Below, one piece after another: positions 15,632 to 24,522 of a stretch of 41,288 nucleotides of DNA (position 1 is the first letter of the stretch; every line of letters begins with the position of its first letter). Origin of the DNA: Gemmatimonadota bacterium. GTDB lineage: Bacteria; JAAXHH01. The notes under the pieces are model-generated. The model was not told where the DNA came from and made no database searches. It saw nothing but the letters and a program-made list of their open reading frames with translations. The translations under genes were made by a program, and so were the position numbers. The stretch lies in assembly GCA_026706345.1 (NCBI GenBank), contig JAPOYX010000098.1:30786-72073 (forward strand). The letters are read 5' to 3'.

Positions 15632-15997
15632 ATGTCGTTTTTTGAAGTGGAAACCTGGGTACCGAAGCCCGGCCGGAAGGTCGATCATGACGAAATGATC
15701 CGCACCTGGTTCGCCTTCGTGGAAAGCCATAAAGACGAACTTTTCCCCGAGTGGCGGTCAGCCCGGTATTACCGCGAGGTAGCGCGCAATTCCGGGCAGC
15801 CCACAGGACGCTACGTCATGGTGTTCGAGTACATTTCCCACGAAGGATTCCTCGCCTACAAGGAACGGCGAAAGGACTGGTCCGGCCCCTACGCGGAATA
15901 CAAGAAGGTAGACCCCTACCAGTTCTTCGACCTGGACACCGTCACCGAGACCTGCTGGATGCCCGAAGAGCAGGACCGGTGGCTCGACTTCACCTGA
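15632..15997 (+). CDS. Hypothetical protein, NIPSNAP/ferredoxin-fold-like
   Basis: The 121-residue protein is aromatic-rich: FFEVETWVPKPG at the start, DEMIRTWFAFVESHKDELFPEW in the middle, YVMVFEYISHEGFLAYKERRKDW, then PYQFFDLDTVTETCWMPEE. The strand-helix-strand pattern resembles dimeric alpha/beta-barrel proteins (NIPSNAP or EthD-like). That is a fold guess, not a family assignment. There is no signal peptide. Its stop is 45 bp before the arginase-like gene on the same strand. Confidence 0.6.
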   Translation: MSFFEVETWVPKPGRKVDHDEMIRTWFAFVESHKDELFPEWRSARYYREVARNSGQPTGRYVMVFEYISHEGFLAYKERRKDWSGPYAEYKKVDPYQFFDLDTVTETCWMPEEQDRWLDFT

Positions 15998-16030
15998 GGA
16001 CCACAGGAGACCATGAGCAAACAGGTGTGA

Positions 16031-16050
16031 CCATGCGTAACCATGCGTAA
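16031..16050 (+). repeat. 10-bp tandem duplication across the start of the arginase-like gene
   Basis: CCATGCGTAA occurs twice back to back (16031-16040 and 16041-16050), giving ATG codons at 16033 and 16043. Only the second opens the long frame. A mini-ORF MSKQV ending in TGA (16013-16030) sits just upstream behind a CAGGAG Shine-Dalgarno. Confidence 0.7.
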
Positions 16051-16807
16051 CCAGTACATCCTTACCCCCTACTTCCTGGACCGCTATGATCCGGCCCTGC
16101 TCGACCTCACGCAGGACGACTGGATCGTAAACAGCCCCACGTTACACGGTGCCGACGAAATGTCCCGGACGCTGTGCGTGCATCGTCCCCTCGCCGACCG
16201 AGTCGCCGAGGCCGCGGCGGCCGGAAGGCGGCCGGTCAGCGTCGCGGGAGACTGCTGCGCGACCATTCCGGTCATGGCCGGGCTGCAGCGCGCCGGGATC
16301 CACCCGGTCTTCCTGTGGCTCGACGCCCACGGCGACTTCAACACTTGGGAGACCACACCGAGCGGATTCCTGGGCGGCATGCCGCTGGCCATGATGGTCG
16401 GCCTGGGCGAGCAGACCATGACCGAGAACGTGGGCATGGATACGTTTCCCGACGCGGACGTCATCATGTCGGACGGGCGGGACCTGGATCCCGGTGAGCG
16501 AAAGCTGGTCGAAGCCTCCCGGTTGAGGCATCTGCCCGACCCGATGGACCTGGTGGGCTGCGACCTTGCTGACCGGCCGGTCTACATCCATTTCGACACC
16601 GACCTGCTTGATCCCTCCGAGGCCCCGGCCATGGGCTACCCGGCCCCGGGCGGACCTGCCGCGGGCGACCTCGAGAAGGTCTTCCGGCACTTCGTGGACC
16701 ATTGCGATATCGCCGCCCTGTCCATTTCCACGTGGCGTTCCAACATGGACGAAGACGGCCGCAGCAAGTCCGTGTGCATGGGCCTCTTCGACATCCTTAC
16801 CGGCTGA
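16043..16807 (+). CDS. Arginase/agmatinase/formiminoglutamase (ureohydrolase) family protein
   Basis: The 254-residue protein keeps several ureohydrolase metal-site motifs: VAGDCCA in place of the usual GG-[DN]H, WLDAHGDFNT (the DAHxD motif), and FDTDLLDPSEAPAMGYP (the DxD...DP...PA motif). It is shorter than typical arginases (about 300) and its first motif lacks the His, so it may have a non-arginine guanidine or amidine substrate or a changed metal site. The start is the second ATG of a tandem duplication. The CoA-transferase gene begins 15 bp after its stop. Confidence 0.82.
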   Translation: MRNQYILTPYFLDRYDPALLDLTQDDWIVNSPTLHGADEMSRTLCVHRPLADRVAEAAAAGRRPVSVAGDCCATIPVMAGLQRAGIHPVFLWLDAHGDFNTWETTPSGFLGGMPLAMMVGLGEQTMTENVGMDTFPDADVIMSDGRDLDPGERKLVEASRLRHLPDPMDLVGCDLADRPVYIHFDTDLLDPSEAPAMGYPAPGGPAAGDLEKVFRHFVDHCDIAALSISTWRSNMDEDGRSKSVCMGLFDILTG

Positions 16808-16822
16808 CTGGCGAGTCCTGCC

Positions 16823-18034
16823 GTGTCTTCCACCGATTCCATCTTCAAAGAACTGATCGTCATTGAGGCCGCGAACGTGCTGGCCGGTCCCGCCGTGGGC
16901 ATGTTCTTCGCGGAGTTGGGCGCCACGGTGATCAAGGTGGAGAACATAAAGACCGGCGGCGACACGACCCGTCACTGGAAGTTGCCTTCGGAAGACCGGG
17001 ACGGCGACGTCTCCGCCTACTTTTCCTCGGTGAACTGGGGTAAACGGTCTATCGGGGTCGATTTTTCGATACCCGAAGGATACGCGGTCCTGCGGGACCT
17101 GGTGCGGCGTGCCGACGTATTCCTGCAGAGTTTCAAAACCGGCGACGCGGAGAAGTTCGGGCTCGACTACCCGGCCCTGCGCGGCCTCAACGACCGGCTC
17201 ATCTACGCCGATATCACGGCCTTCGGAGAAGAGGACGAGCGGCCGGGGTTCGATGCCGTGTTGCAGGCGGAAACGGGTTTTACGGGAATGAACGGCACCG
17301 AAGACAGCGGCCCCGTCAAAATGCCGGTGGCCCTCATCGACCTGCTCCTGGCCCACCAGTTGAAACAAGCCCTGCTGATCGCCCTCATCGAACGGATGCA
17401 AACCGGCCGGGGGTCTTACAATACGGTGTCGTTGTTCCACGCCGGGGTCGCGTCGCTCGCCAATCAGGCGGCGAACTACCTGGTCGCCGGTTCCGTTCCG
17501 GTCCGTGCGGGTTCCGACCACCCGAACATCGCACCCTATGGAACGACGTACGACACGCTGAACGGCGAACCCGTTGTGCTGGCCGTCGGCACCGACAGCC
17601 AGTTCCAGGCGCTTTGCAAGGCGCTGGGCATGCCCGAGGCGGCGAGGGACGCGCGGTTCAGCACAAATCCTCAACGGGTCATCCACCGCGATGCCTTGAA
17701 TGCTCTGCTGGAGGATCGAATAGGCCAGCGGGAGAGGGAATCTCTGCTCGAGGAACTCCAGGTACGAAAAGTGCCGGCCGGCGCGGTCCGGCGTCTGGAC
17801 GAAGTGCTTAACGACGAATCCACGAATCCATTACTGCTCCAGGGACAGCGGACGGACGGCACTTTAATCAGGGGATTGCGCACGGTCGCCTTCGGCAGCG
17901 ACGCCGTATCGCCCCCGGAGAGACTGAGCGCTCCACCGAGTTTCAACCAGGACCGCCAGTTTGTGCTTTCGGAAGTCCTGGGCTATACCGAGGATCGAAT
18001 CAAAGGGTTGAAAAAAGCGGGCGCGGTCCTTTAG
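16823..18034 (+). CDS. Class III (CaiB/BaiF-type) CoA-transferase
   Basis: The 403-residue protein starts with GTG. The N-terminus shows the family signature ELIVIEAANVLAGPAVGMFFAELGATVIKVE. ADVFLQSFKTG and PGFDAVLQAETGFTG follow, and Asp173 (MPVALIDLLLA) is the likely catalytic aspartate. These cytoplasmic enzymes move CoA between carboxylates through an aspartyl-CoA thioester, or act as racemases in the AMACR branch; the domain order here is that of transferases. Its position after the ureohydrolase suggests a small catabolic unit. The acid it activates is unknown. Confidence 0.9.
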   Translation: MSSTDSIFKELIVIEAANVLAGPAVGMFFAELGATVIKVENIKTGGDTTRHWKLPSEDRDGDVSAYFSSVNWGKRSIGVDFSIPEGYAVLRDLVRRADVFLQSFKTGDAEKFGLDYPALRGLNDRLIYADITAFGEEDERPGFDAVLQAETGFTGMNGTEDSGPVKMPVALIDLLLAHQLKQALLIALIERMQTGRGSYNTVSLFHAGVASLANQAANYLVAGSVPVRAGSDHPNIAPYGTTYDTLNGEPVVLAVGTDSQFQALCKALGMPEAARDARFSTNPQRVIHRDALNALLEDRIGQRERESLLEELQVRKVPAGAVRRLDEVLNDESTNPLLLQGQRTDGTLIRGLRTVAFGSDAVSPPERLSAPPSFNQDRQFVLSEVLGYTEDRIKGLKKAGAVL

Positions 18035-18153
18035 CCCGATCGCTTCCCGGACGTATGAAGGAGCCATTCCGGCTCGCCGCCCCGCCCTTCGCCCCGCGCC
18101 CGGTCTGTGTGTTTCAGGCGGCAGCGACCACCGTTTGAATGACCGGATTTTGG

Positions 18154-18183
18154 TTGCCAGTACAAGGCGTATCGTCGTATATT
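18154..18183 (+). promoter_or_regulatory. Candidate promoter of the N-acetyltransferase gene
   Basis: TTGCCA (18154-18159), an 18-base spacer and TATATT (18178-18183) stand in the 238-bp gap between the CoA-transferase and the N-acetyltransferase. A start near 18190 would leave an 80-nt leader. Confidence 0.4.
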
Positions 18184-18273
18184 ATCACGTGTTTAAGGAG
18201 CGAGGGCCCGAAGCACAATGCGCACGGTTATGTCATAATCCATTTTGCGCCTCGGAATACACAAGGAAGCTGG

Positions 18274-19071
18274 ATGGACATTGATATCGCAGCCTACTGC
18301 GCGCGCATCGGAGTCAGCGGACCGCTGCCGCCGACGGCGGAGACACTGCGCCGCCTGCACCATGCGCATATGCTGTCTGTGCCCTTCGAGAACCTTGACA
18401 TCCATTGGGGCCGCTCGATTGTGCTGGAGGAAGCGCGGCTCTTCGAGAAGCTCGTGACGCGGTGCCGCGGCGGATTCTGTTACGAGCAGAACGGCCTGTT
18501 TGCAGCGGTGCTGCGCGAACTTGGCTTCACGGTTGACCTGCTGGAGGCGCGCGTGGGCGCCAAAACCTGGGAGGACAGCCTTCCCTGGGACCACCTGACG
18601 CTGCAGGTCACACTGGAGGAACGCTGGCTGGCGGACGTGGGCTTTGGCGACGGCTTCCGCGAGCCGCTGTTGCTGGACGAGGCGGGGCCACAGACGCGCG
18701 CGGATGGCACCTGGCGTGTGCAACACGACGGCTGCGAGGGCCTGCATTCAAGCCGCACGGCGGCCGGTGACTGGAAAATCGAGTATCGCTTCCGTTTGCG
18801 GCCACGTCAGCTGGCGGACTTTACGCCCGGTTGCGAGCATCACCAGCACTCGCCGGAGTCCCATTTTACGCGGCAGCGCGTGTGTTCGCTTGCCACGGAG
18901 ACGGGGCGCATCACGCTGAACGACCGGCGCCTGATCGTGACGGAAGGGTTCCCGGCAAGGGCTCCCGCCGCCAGCGGTATAACGGGAAACGCCCGGCGCC
19001 GGGAACGGGACCTGGAGGACGAGGCGGAGTTTCTGCAGTTGTTGCGGGAGCGCTTCGGAATCGAACTCTGA
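18274..19071 (+). CDS. Arylamine N-acetyltransferase
   Basis: The 265-residue protein starts at the ATG at 18274, behind AAGGA. The Cys-His-Asp catalytic triad is complete: Cys69 in RCRGGFCYEQNGLF, His107 in PWDHLTLQV, and Asp121 in LADVGFGD. These sit at the positions usual for bacterial NATs. The enzyme moves acetyl from acetyl-CoA to arylamines and hydrazines through an acetyl-cysteine. The C-terminal SHFTRQRVCSLATETGRITL is typical. It stands alone between unrelated genes, so its natural substrate is not indicated. Confidence 0.95.
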   Translation: MDIDIAAYCARIGVSGPLPPTAETLRRLHHAHMLSVPFENLDIHWGRSIVLEEARLFEKLVTRCRGGFCYEQNGLFAAVLRELGFTVDLLEARVGAKTWEDSLPWDHLTLQVTLEERWLADVGFGDGFREPLLLDEAGPQTRADGTWRVQHDGCEGLHSSRTAAGDWKIEYRFRLRPRQLADFTPGCEHHQHSPESHFTRQRVCSLATETGRITLNDRRLIVTEGFPARAPAASGITGNARRRERDLEDEAEFLQLLRERFGIEL

Positions 19072-19214
19072 ACCAGGATCGGGCGAGGCGCCAGTTGTGG
19101 ATGGCCAAGGCGCGACCGTGTTCCCGTTTTCATGGTCGTTTCCGGGGCAATCGCGCCGTTTGCCGGGGCGCCGGGGTTTGACAATCACGCGTAACTAACG
19201 AGATGCGAAGGAAT

Positions 19215-19607
19215 ATGAGCGAGTTAATCATCGTAGGCGACCGGGTACTGGTGGAGCAGCATGACGGTGAGCAACTTACGAACTCCGGACTGTACCTTCC
19301 CGCCACGGTAACGGAGAAGGAAAAGGTCGGGACCGGAAGGGTGGTACGGGTGGGGCCGGGGCACCTGATGCCCAACCCCGATTACACCGAGGGAGACCCG
19401 GTTACGCAACCGGCGGAATCCGTGCGCTACCTGCCCCTGCAGGCCCAGCCCGGCGATTTCGCTTTCTACCTGCGCAAGGAATCCATCGAGATCAATTACC
19501 AGGAGAAAACCTACATTATCGTACCCCACAACGCCATTCTGGCGCTTGTAAGATCTGAAGGAGACAACCTGCTGCAGGGCCTCGAGGAACTGCTCGGCGA
19601 AGAATAG
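19215..19607 (+). CDS. groES: GroES-like co-chaperonin
   Basis: The 130-residue protein starts at the ATG at 19215, which follows AAGGAAT; an ATG 4 codons upstream is less well placed. It carries the Cpn10 pattern: IIVGDRVLVEQHDGEQLTNSGLYLP, TEKEKVGTGRVVRVGPG, a GD-x-AFY segment, and YIIVPHNAILALV. Typical GroES has about 95 residues. The extra length lies in the region after the GPG motif (PNPDYTEGDPVTQPAESVR) and in a C-terminal tail (EGDNLLQGLEELLGEE). No groEL is adjacent, so it may be a second, specialised copy. Confidence 0.8.
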   Translation: MSELIIVGDRVLVEQHDGEQLTNSGLYLPATVTEKEKVGTGRVVRVGPGHLMPNPDYTEGDPVTQPAESVRYLPLQAQPGDFAFYLRKESIEINYQEKTYIIVPHNAILALVRSEGDNLLQGLEELLGEE

Positions 19608-19664
19608 ACCTGCATTCTATCGATCAGCACCTCACCATCCAACCGGAAAGAAGGAGCATGAGCC

Positions 19665-20372
19665 ATGAACAGAACGGCGGCCTACGCGGCCCAGCGTGAG
19701 ATCCCCGTCGCGCAACTGGGTGTCGACGTGCGGGGGGCGTTCATAACGCGGACATACACCCATCTTCTCGGGGCGGTTCTGGCTTTCGCCCTGATTGAAG
19801 TCTACCTGTTTCAGACCGGCATGGCCGAATCGATCGCCCGCGTGCTGCTCAGTGGGTCCTGGCTCATCGTGCTCGGCGGCTTCATGATCCTGAGCTGGAT
19901 CGCGACCCATTTCGCGCACAGCTCGACGTCCATGGGCGCCCAGTACGGCGCGCTGGGCCTGTTCGTCGTGGGCGAGGCCATCATCTTCACGCCCCTGCTC
20001 TACCTCGCCGAGGCCGTGGCGCCGGGCGTGATCGAAAGCGCGGCCACGGTAACGCTTCTCGGATTTCTCGGGTTGACGGTCATCGCCTTTCACACCCGCA
20101 AGGACTTTTCCTTTCTCGGCGGCCTGCTGCGCTGGGGTTTCATCTGCGCCATCGTACTGATCGTGGCGAGCGTGCTTTTCGGATTCCAGCTCGGAACCAT
20201 CTTCACCGTGGCCATGATCGTCCTGGCGGGCGGCGCGATTCTCTACGACACGTCGAACGTACTGCATCACTATCCCCAGGACCGTCACGTGGGCGCGGCG
20301 CTTCAGCTCTTCGCCTCCGTCGCGCTGTTGTTCTGGTACGTCCTGCAGTTCTTCCTGGCCTCGCGAGACTGA
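19665..20372 (+). CDS. Bax inhibitor-1/YccA family membrane protein
   Basis: The 235-residue protein has seven predicted helices. A cytoplasmic N-terminus (AYAAQREIPVAQLGVDVRGAFITRTYTHLLGAV) is followed by hydrophobic segments, and it ends in the family features TVAMIVLAGGAILYDTSNVLHHYP and ALQLFASVALLFWYVLQFF. The Asp-Thr-Ser near the sixth helix matches the conserved aspartate region that gates calcium or proton flow in bacterial homologues. Its exact role in bacteria is unsettled. It sits 57 bp after the GroES-like gene. Confidence 0.88.
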   Translation: MNRTAAYAAQREIPVAQLGVDVRGAFITRTYTHLLGAVLAFALIEVYLFQTGMAESIARVLLSGSWLIVLGGFMILSWIATHFAHSSTSMGAQYGALGLFVVGEAIIFTPLLYLAEAVAPGVIESAATVTLLGFLGLTVIAFHTRKDFSFLGGLLRWGFICAIVLIVASVLFGFQLGTIFTVAMIVLAGGAILYDTSNVLHHYPQDRHVGAALQLFASVALLFWYVLQFFLASRD

Positions 20373-20489
20373 AACGCCTGAAACTGGTCACGCAGCAGAT
20401 GAATACCAGCGCGTCCCAGACGGAAACGGAGTTCGCCCGTCGCGCTTTGGCGACAGGATCGATCATCACCCCATGAATTAGAGGCATCT

Positions 20490-21089
20490 GTGCACCCCAG
20501 GATAAAAACCATCGGCCGGGAAGTCCTTTCCTTCGGACTCATCGCGCTGGTCCTGCTGGCCGCCCGCTCCACGCTGGCCGACCATTACACCGTACCGTCC
20601 GGATCCATGGAGTACACGCTCATGCCGGGCGACCGGATCTTCGTGGCCAAGTACACCTACGGTTTCCGCGTGCCTTTCACGGACTGGAAGCTCACTTCGG
20701 GCGGTGATGTCGAGCGTGGGGAAGTGGTCGTGTTCGATTCACCCGTGGAGGACATCCGCCTGGTGAAGCGGATCGTGGCGGTGGGAGGCGATACCGTTTC
20801 CATCCGCAGCGGACAGGTATCCATCAACGGGCATCCCATGGGTTCGACCACGGATATGCGGGAGGAGTTCTACGGCGAACGCCGGGTCCGATTGAACCTG
20901 ACCTACAGCGGTGGCGAGGACTTCGGCCCTGAGGTCATTCCCCCGGGTTATCTCCTGGCCATAGGAGACGCCCGGGGGAACAGCAAGGATGGACGCACCT
21001 TCGGGTTCATTTCCGAGGATGCGGTTTACGGCAGGGCCGTGGCCGTGTACTACCGCAGCGGCAAGGGGCTCTGCTGGCTGAAGCTCTAA
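20490..21089 (+). CDS. lepB: Signal peptidase I
   Basis: The 199-residue protein starts with GTG after an AGAGG Shine-Dalgarno. One N-terminal membrane helix (residues 13-25) is followed by the catalytic box TVPSGSMEYTL with nucleophile Ser39, and Lys93 in RLVKRIVAVGGD forms the Ser-Lys dyad. IGDARGNSKDGRTFGFI matches box E. It cleaves signal peptides from exported proteins at the inner membrane. The genes at 21163-23526, 23745-24278, 24523-25047 and 37216-38292 encode proteins it or the lipoprotein peptidase would process. Confidence 0.95.
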   Translation: MHPRIKTIGREVLSFGLIALVLLAARSTLADHYTVPSGSMEYTLMPGDRIFVAKYTYGFRVPFTDWKLTSGGDVERGEVVVFDSPVEDIRLVKRIVAVGGDTVSIRSGQVSINGHPMGSTTDMREEFYGERRVRLNLTYSGGEDFGPEVIPPGYLLAIGDARGNSKDGRTFGFISEDAVYGRAVAVYYRSGKGLCWLKL

Positions 21090-21162
21090 CTGCTGAAACG
21101 GTACCTGAAACGCTAACGAAAACTCCAGGGGACGAGGGGCCTGCTGCCTCGGCTGCTGACTC

Positions 21163-23526
21163 CTACCTCGTCTCCGTCTTCGTATCCTGCGCTTCCTTCT
21201 CCTTCTCTTCAGCCCTGTTCTGCCGCTGCATCGGGTTCTCCGGCACCTGCCGGCGCTGCTTGAACAGTTGGAACCGCGTGGGCTTCGACTGCGGCGGCCA
21301 GACGTTGTTGCTCAGGTCCGTGTCCGCGGTCTCCAGGAAGGGATCAAGGGTGATCCGTTCCACCGGCTGATCCATGACGAACACCTTGGTCACGCGGTCG
21401 TCCCGGAGCCGCCAGATTTCCGCGGGAATGTGCTGCACTTCCGTGGTGCCATCCTCGAATTCGAACTCCAGGATCACCGGCATGACCAGGCCGCCTACAT
21501 TCTCGAAGGTCAGCTCGTAGAAGTGCTTGCCGCTCTCCAGCAGGGCCAGGTCTTCGGCATCCAGGTTCTTTACGTAGTTGTCGTACTCCTCCCGGTCGAG
21601 GATGGACACCTCGAAGGGATCATACTTGTTGTAGAAATCGACCAGCGTCGAATCCTGCCGCACCATGGGATCCGCAATGTCGGTCTGGTTGCGCGCGTAG
21701 CTGATCCCCCTGTTTTCTTCCGCCCTGTTCGTCCGGGCGATCTCCTTTTCCACTTCCGGATTCCGCGTGTTGATCTGGAACCACTTTACCTCCCCCAACC
21801 CGAGATCCACGTGGTCCGTGCTGTAGAACCAGCCCCGCCAGAACCAGTCCAGGTCCACCGCGGACGCGTCTTCCATGCTGCGGAAGAAATCCTCGGGGGA
21901 AGGATGCTTGAACATCCAGCGTTGGGAATAGCTGCGGAAGGCGTGGTCGAACAATTCCCGCCCCATGACCGTTTCCCGGAGGATATTCAGCGCGGTGGCG
22001 GGTTTCCCGTAGGCGTTGGGGCCAAGCTGGAAGACGGACTCCGAATTGGTCATGATGGGAGATATGCGCGCCACGTCGCCCTTCATGTAATTCACGATCC
22101 GGTGGGCGGGTCCGCGGCGGGACGGATACTCGGTATCCCATTCCTGTTCGGCCAGGTACTGGAGAAAGGTGTTCAGCCCCTCGTCCATCCACGTCCACTG
22201 CCGCTCGTCCGAATTGACGATCATGGGGAAGTAGTTGTGGCCGACCTCGTGGATGATCACGCTGATCATGCCGTACTTCGTCCGTTCGCTGTAGGTGCCG
22301 TCCTTTTCCGGCCGGCCGCCGTTGAAGCAGATCATCGGGTATTCCATGCCGATGCGGTTCGTATGCACGGATATGGACGTGGGATAGGGATAGTGGAAGG
22401 TGTACTTCGAATAGACATCCATGGTATGGGCGACCACCTTCGTGGAATACCGCTCCCACAGGGGGTTGCCTTCCTTGGGATAGAAGGACATCGCCATGAC
22501 GTGCTGGGGTCCGGACATGACGCCCACGGCATCCCATATGAATTTCCGGGAACTGGCGAAGGCGAAGTCACGTACGTTTTCCCCGTGAAAAATCCAGGTC
22601 TTCTTTTCCGTCGCACGGCCTTTTTCCGCTTCGATGGCTTCCGCTTCGGTCACGATCATGACGGGTTCGTCCGCCGTCCTGGACCGCTCGAACCGCGCCT
22701 GCTGCTCGGCGGTCAGCACCTCTTTGGGATTCTGGAGCACACCCGTGGCCGCGACGATATGGTCGGCGGGCACGGTGATGCTGACCTTGTAGTCTCCGAA
22801 GGGCAGGGTAAACTCGCCCCGGCCGAGGAACTGCTTGTGCTGCCAGCCCTCCACCTCGTTGTACACGGCCATGCGGGGAAAGAACTGGGCGATGGCGTAC
22901 AGGTAGTTGTCGTCTTCCTCGAAGTACTCGTATCCCGAACGGCCGCCGATTTTCATCCGGTCGTTGATGTTGTACCACCACTTGATCTTGAAGGTAAAGG
23001 ACTTGCCGGAGCGAAGCGGCTCAGGCATATCCACCCGCAGCATCGTCTTGTTGATGGCGTGGGGCAGGGGATTGTCGCGCCGGTCACGGACCCACTCGAT
23101 CTTGAACCCGCCGTCGAAATCGTTCAGCAGGCGCTGCAACTGGGCGAAGCTCATCCGCCCCGACACCCGGCTGCCCGCGATCTTACGCGTATCCGAGTCA
23201 CGGGCACGCACGTTCTGGTCGAGCTGTACCCAGAGGTAGGCCAGTTCATCGGGCGAATTGTTGTGGTAGGTGATGACCTCGGTGCCGTGAAGCCGCTGCG
23301 TCTCGTCGTCCAGCTCGATCCGCATCTCGTAATCCGCCTCGTTCTGCCAGTACTGGTGGCCAGGCGCGCCGGAAGCCGTACGGTATACGTTCGGCGTCGG
23401 GGCTTCCTGCTTGATCTGGCGGAACTTGCTCCGGTTGATCGCTTCGGGGCCCTTCTGGGCCATTACGGTGGTTGTAGCGCAAGCGACAGCCACTGCGCAT
23501 AGAAAATACAATAGGCGCCTGGGCAT
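21163..23526 (-). CDS. Exported M1-family zinc metallopeptidase
   Basis: The 787-residue protein starts at the ATG at 23526, behind an AGGAGG Shine-Dalgarno. The signal peptide RRLLYFLCAVAVACATTTVMA ends near residue 23. An N-terminal beta domain (ITYHNNSPDELAYLWVQLDQN) is followed by the gluzincin site His426-Glu-Val-Gly-His430, with the third ligand Glu449 in WMDEGLNTFL. GMEYPMICFNGG is a substrate-binding segment comparable to the GxMEN motif, with Tyr in place of Asn. The C-terminal part (MRQNRAEEKEKEAQDTKTETR region) is highly charged. It likely degrades peptides in the periplasm or outside the cell. It is larger than plain aminopeptidase N catalytic units, with a C-terminal beta domain. 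Confidence 0.9.
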   Translation of the reverse strand: MPRRLLYFLCAVAVACATTTVMAQKGPEAINRSKFRQIKQEAPTPNVYRTASGAPGHQYWQNEADYEMRIELDDETQRLHGTEVITYHNNSPDELAYLWVQLDQNVRARDSDTRKIAGSRVSGRMSFAQLQRLLNDFDGGFKIEWVRDRRDNPLPHAINKTMLRVDMPEPLRSGKSFTFKIKWWYNINDRMKIGGRSGYEYFEEDDNYLYAIAQFFPRMAVYNEVEGWQHKQFLGRGEFTLPFGDYKVSITVPADHIVAATGVLQNPKEVLTAEQQARFERSRTADEPVMIVTEAEAIEAEKGRATEKKTWIFHGENVRDFAFASSRKFIWDAVGVMSGPQHVMAMSFYPKEGNPLWERYSTKVVAHTMDVYSKYTFHYPYPTSISVHTNRIGMEYPMICFNGGRPEKDGTYSERTKYGMISVIIHEVGHNYFPMIVNSDERQWTWMDEGLNTFLQYLAEQEWDTEYPSRRGPAHRIVNYMKGDVARISPIMTNSESVFQLGPNAYGKPATALNILRETVMGRELFDHAFRSYSQRWMFKHPSPEDFFRSMEDASAVDLDWFWRGWFYSTDHVDLGLGEVKWFQINTRNPEVEKEIARTNRAEENRGISYARNQTDIADPMVRQDSTLVDFYNKYDPFEVSILDREEYDNYVKNLDAEDLALLESGKHFYELTFENVGGLVMPVILEFEFEDGTTEVQHIPAEIWRLRDDRVTKVFVMDQPVERITLDPFLETADTDLSNNVWPPQSKPTRFQLFKQRRQVPENPMQRQNRAEEKEKEAQDTKTETR

Positions 23527-23677
23527 GGATCGGCCTCCTGGTTTCCTCGAGTATTGCGTCCCAGTCAATGCAGAGCGTTATGAATTATGAGAATATATGG
23601 CGCGGACGGACCCGTGTAAAGAATCATCCGGGAGAGGGATGTCGTGTGCCGGACGGCGCAAGGCCAACAAGGCCGGG

Positions 23678-23714
23678 AGACGCGGTCCGCATGGGGAAAA
23701 CCCGGACCGCGTCT
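23678..23714 (-). terminator. Hairpin downstream of the lipoprotein gene
   Basis: A perfect 12-bp inverted repeat, AGACGCGGTCCG (23678-23689) and CGGACCGCGTCT (23703-23714), lies 31 bp past the stop of the - strand lipoprotein gene. The stem is very stable, but no U-tract follows, so it may be a terminator or an mRNA-stabilising structure. The rest of the 218-bp gap shows nothing else. Confidence 0.55.
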
Positions 23715-23744
23715 GGTTTACGGTGATCTGCTCTGATAAGCTAC

Positions 23745-24278
23745 TTACCCCTTAGAGAAATACATGGTCATGACGTCTATACCCTGAACCATGATCCTCA
23801 GCAGTTCCGCTTCCTCCTCGTCCTCCGCCTCAAGACCCACGGTAGCCAGCAGTGCGGCTACTGGAAACTGCAGTGTAAGCGTGGTGTCTGTAACAGCGTA
23901 ATTCACGCTAAAGGTCTCATCATCTGATGTCGTGATGATGATTCGATTGCCGGACACCTGGAATCGATCAGGCTGTTCGTTATCGAGAATCACCGTTCCG
24001 TCGGCCTTGAAGTTTAAGGGTAAGGCAAACGCCTCGTTGGTATCACCAAGCATTTCTGCTATCACCATGTCGGCCTGGCTCGCTGTCAGCCCCTCTCCGA
24101 CGAGGTACTCCCGCAGGTTGGCAGCCACTTTGGTATCGAAATCGTTACCCGTGTATTTCCATGTGCCAATCAGTTTGGCGGCAGGATCCGGTTCCGGGGT
24201 CGGCGTAGGGGCCGTTGGCTTGTTGTCATCGCCACAGGCCAACGCGAACATGACGGCTAGAAAGAGTAAAATGCGCAT
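23745..24278 (-). CDS. Lipoprotein with lipocalin-like domain, unknown function
   Basis: The 177-residue protein has a short signal peptide ending in the lipobox FALAC, with the lipid-carrying cysteine at residue 15, then a Pro/Thr-rich linker (TAPTPTPEPDPAA). The rest alternates strands: KLIGTWKYTGNDFD, LNFKADGTVILDN, FQVSGNRIIITTSDDETFSVNYAV and TTLTLQF. This resembles the lipocalin-like domains common in FCB-group lipoproteins. The lipobox residue after the cysteine is Gly. It should be anchored in the inner or outer membrane. No function is indicated. Confidence 0.75.
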   Translation of the reverse strand: MRILLFLAVMFALACGDDNKPTAPTPTPEPDPAAKLIGTWKYTGNDFDTKVAANLREYLVGEGLTASQADMVIAEMLGDTNEAFALPLNFKADGTVILDNEQPDRFQVSGNRIIITTSDDETFSVNYAVTDTTLTLQFPVAALLATVGLEAEDEEEAELLRIMVQGIDVMTMYFSKG

Positions 24279-24421
24279 ATCTTACCTCCCGCAAGTAGGC
24301 CTCGCCATACTCTTGACCGGTTTGGGCCATATCTGGGTGGATGGCCTGTTAACCTAAGAACAGCGAGGTCCTCCGTACCTGTCAACGAGTAAATCGACCG
24401 CAACGCGTTTTTCGCGCAGGC

Positions 24422-24448
24422 TTGACAGTCGTAGCTCACGAATATACC
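24422..24448 (+). promoter_or_regulatory. Candidate promoter of the DUF6702 gene
   Basis: A perfect TTGACA (24422-24427), a 15-base spacer and TATACC (24443-24448) lie upstream of the gene at 24523. The spacer is shorter than ideal, which weakens the call. Confidence 0.35.
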
Positions 24449-24522
24449 CTGAAACGACTGCCGGTCCGGCTACGGACCGATCTCTTCACGGAAGAACCGC
24501 GGGAACCGTTCACGGAAGACCG

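Noticed and set aside
16142-17686. A 514-codon open frame on the - strand
   Set aside because: It is antisense to the ureohydrolase and CoA-transferase genes, which have clear motifs.
21268-23502. A 744-codon open frame on the + strand
   Set aside because: It is the reverse complement of the M1 peptidase gene and an effect of GC-rich codons; the product shows no signal, motif or domain.
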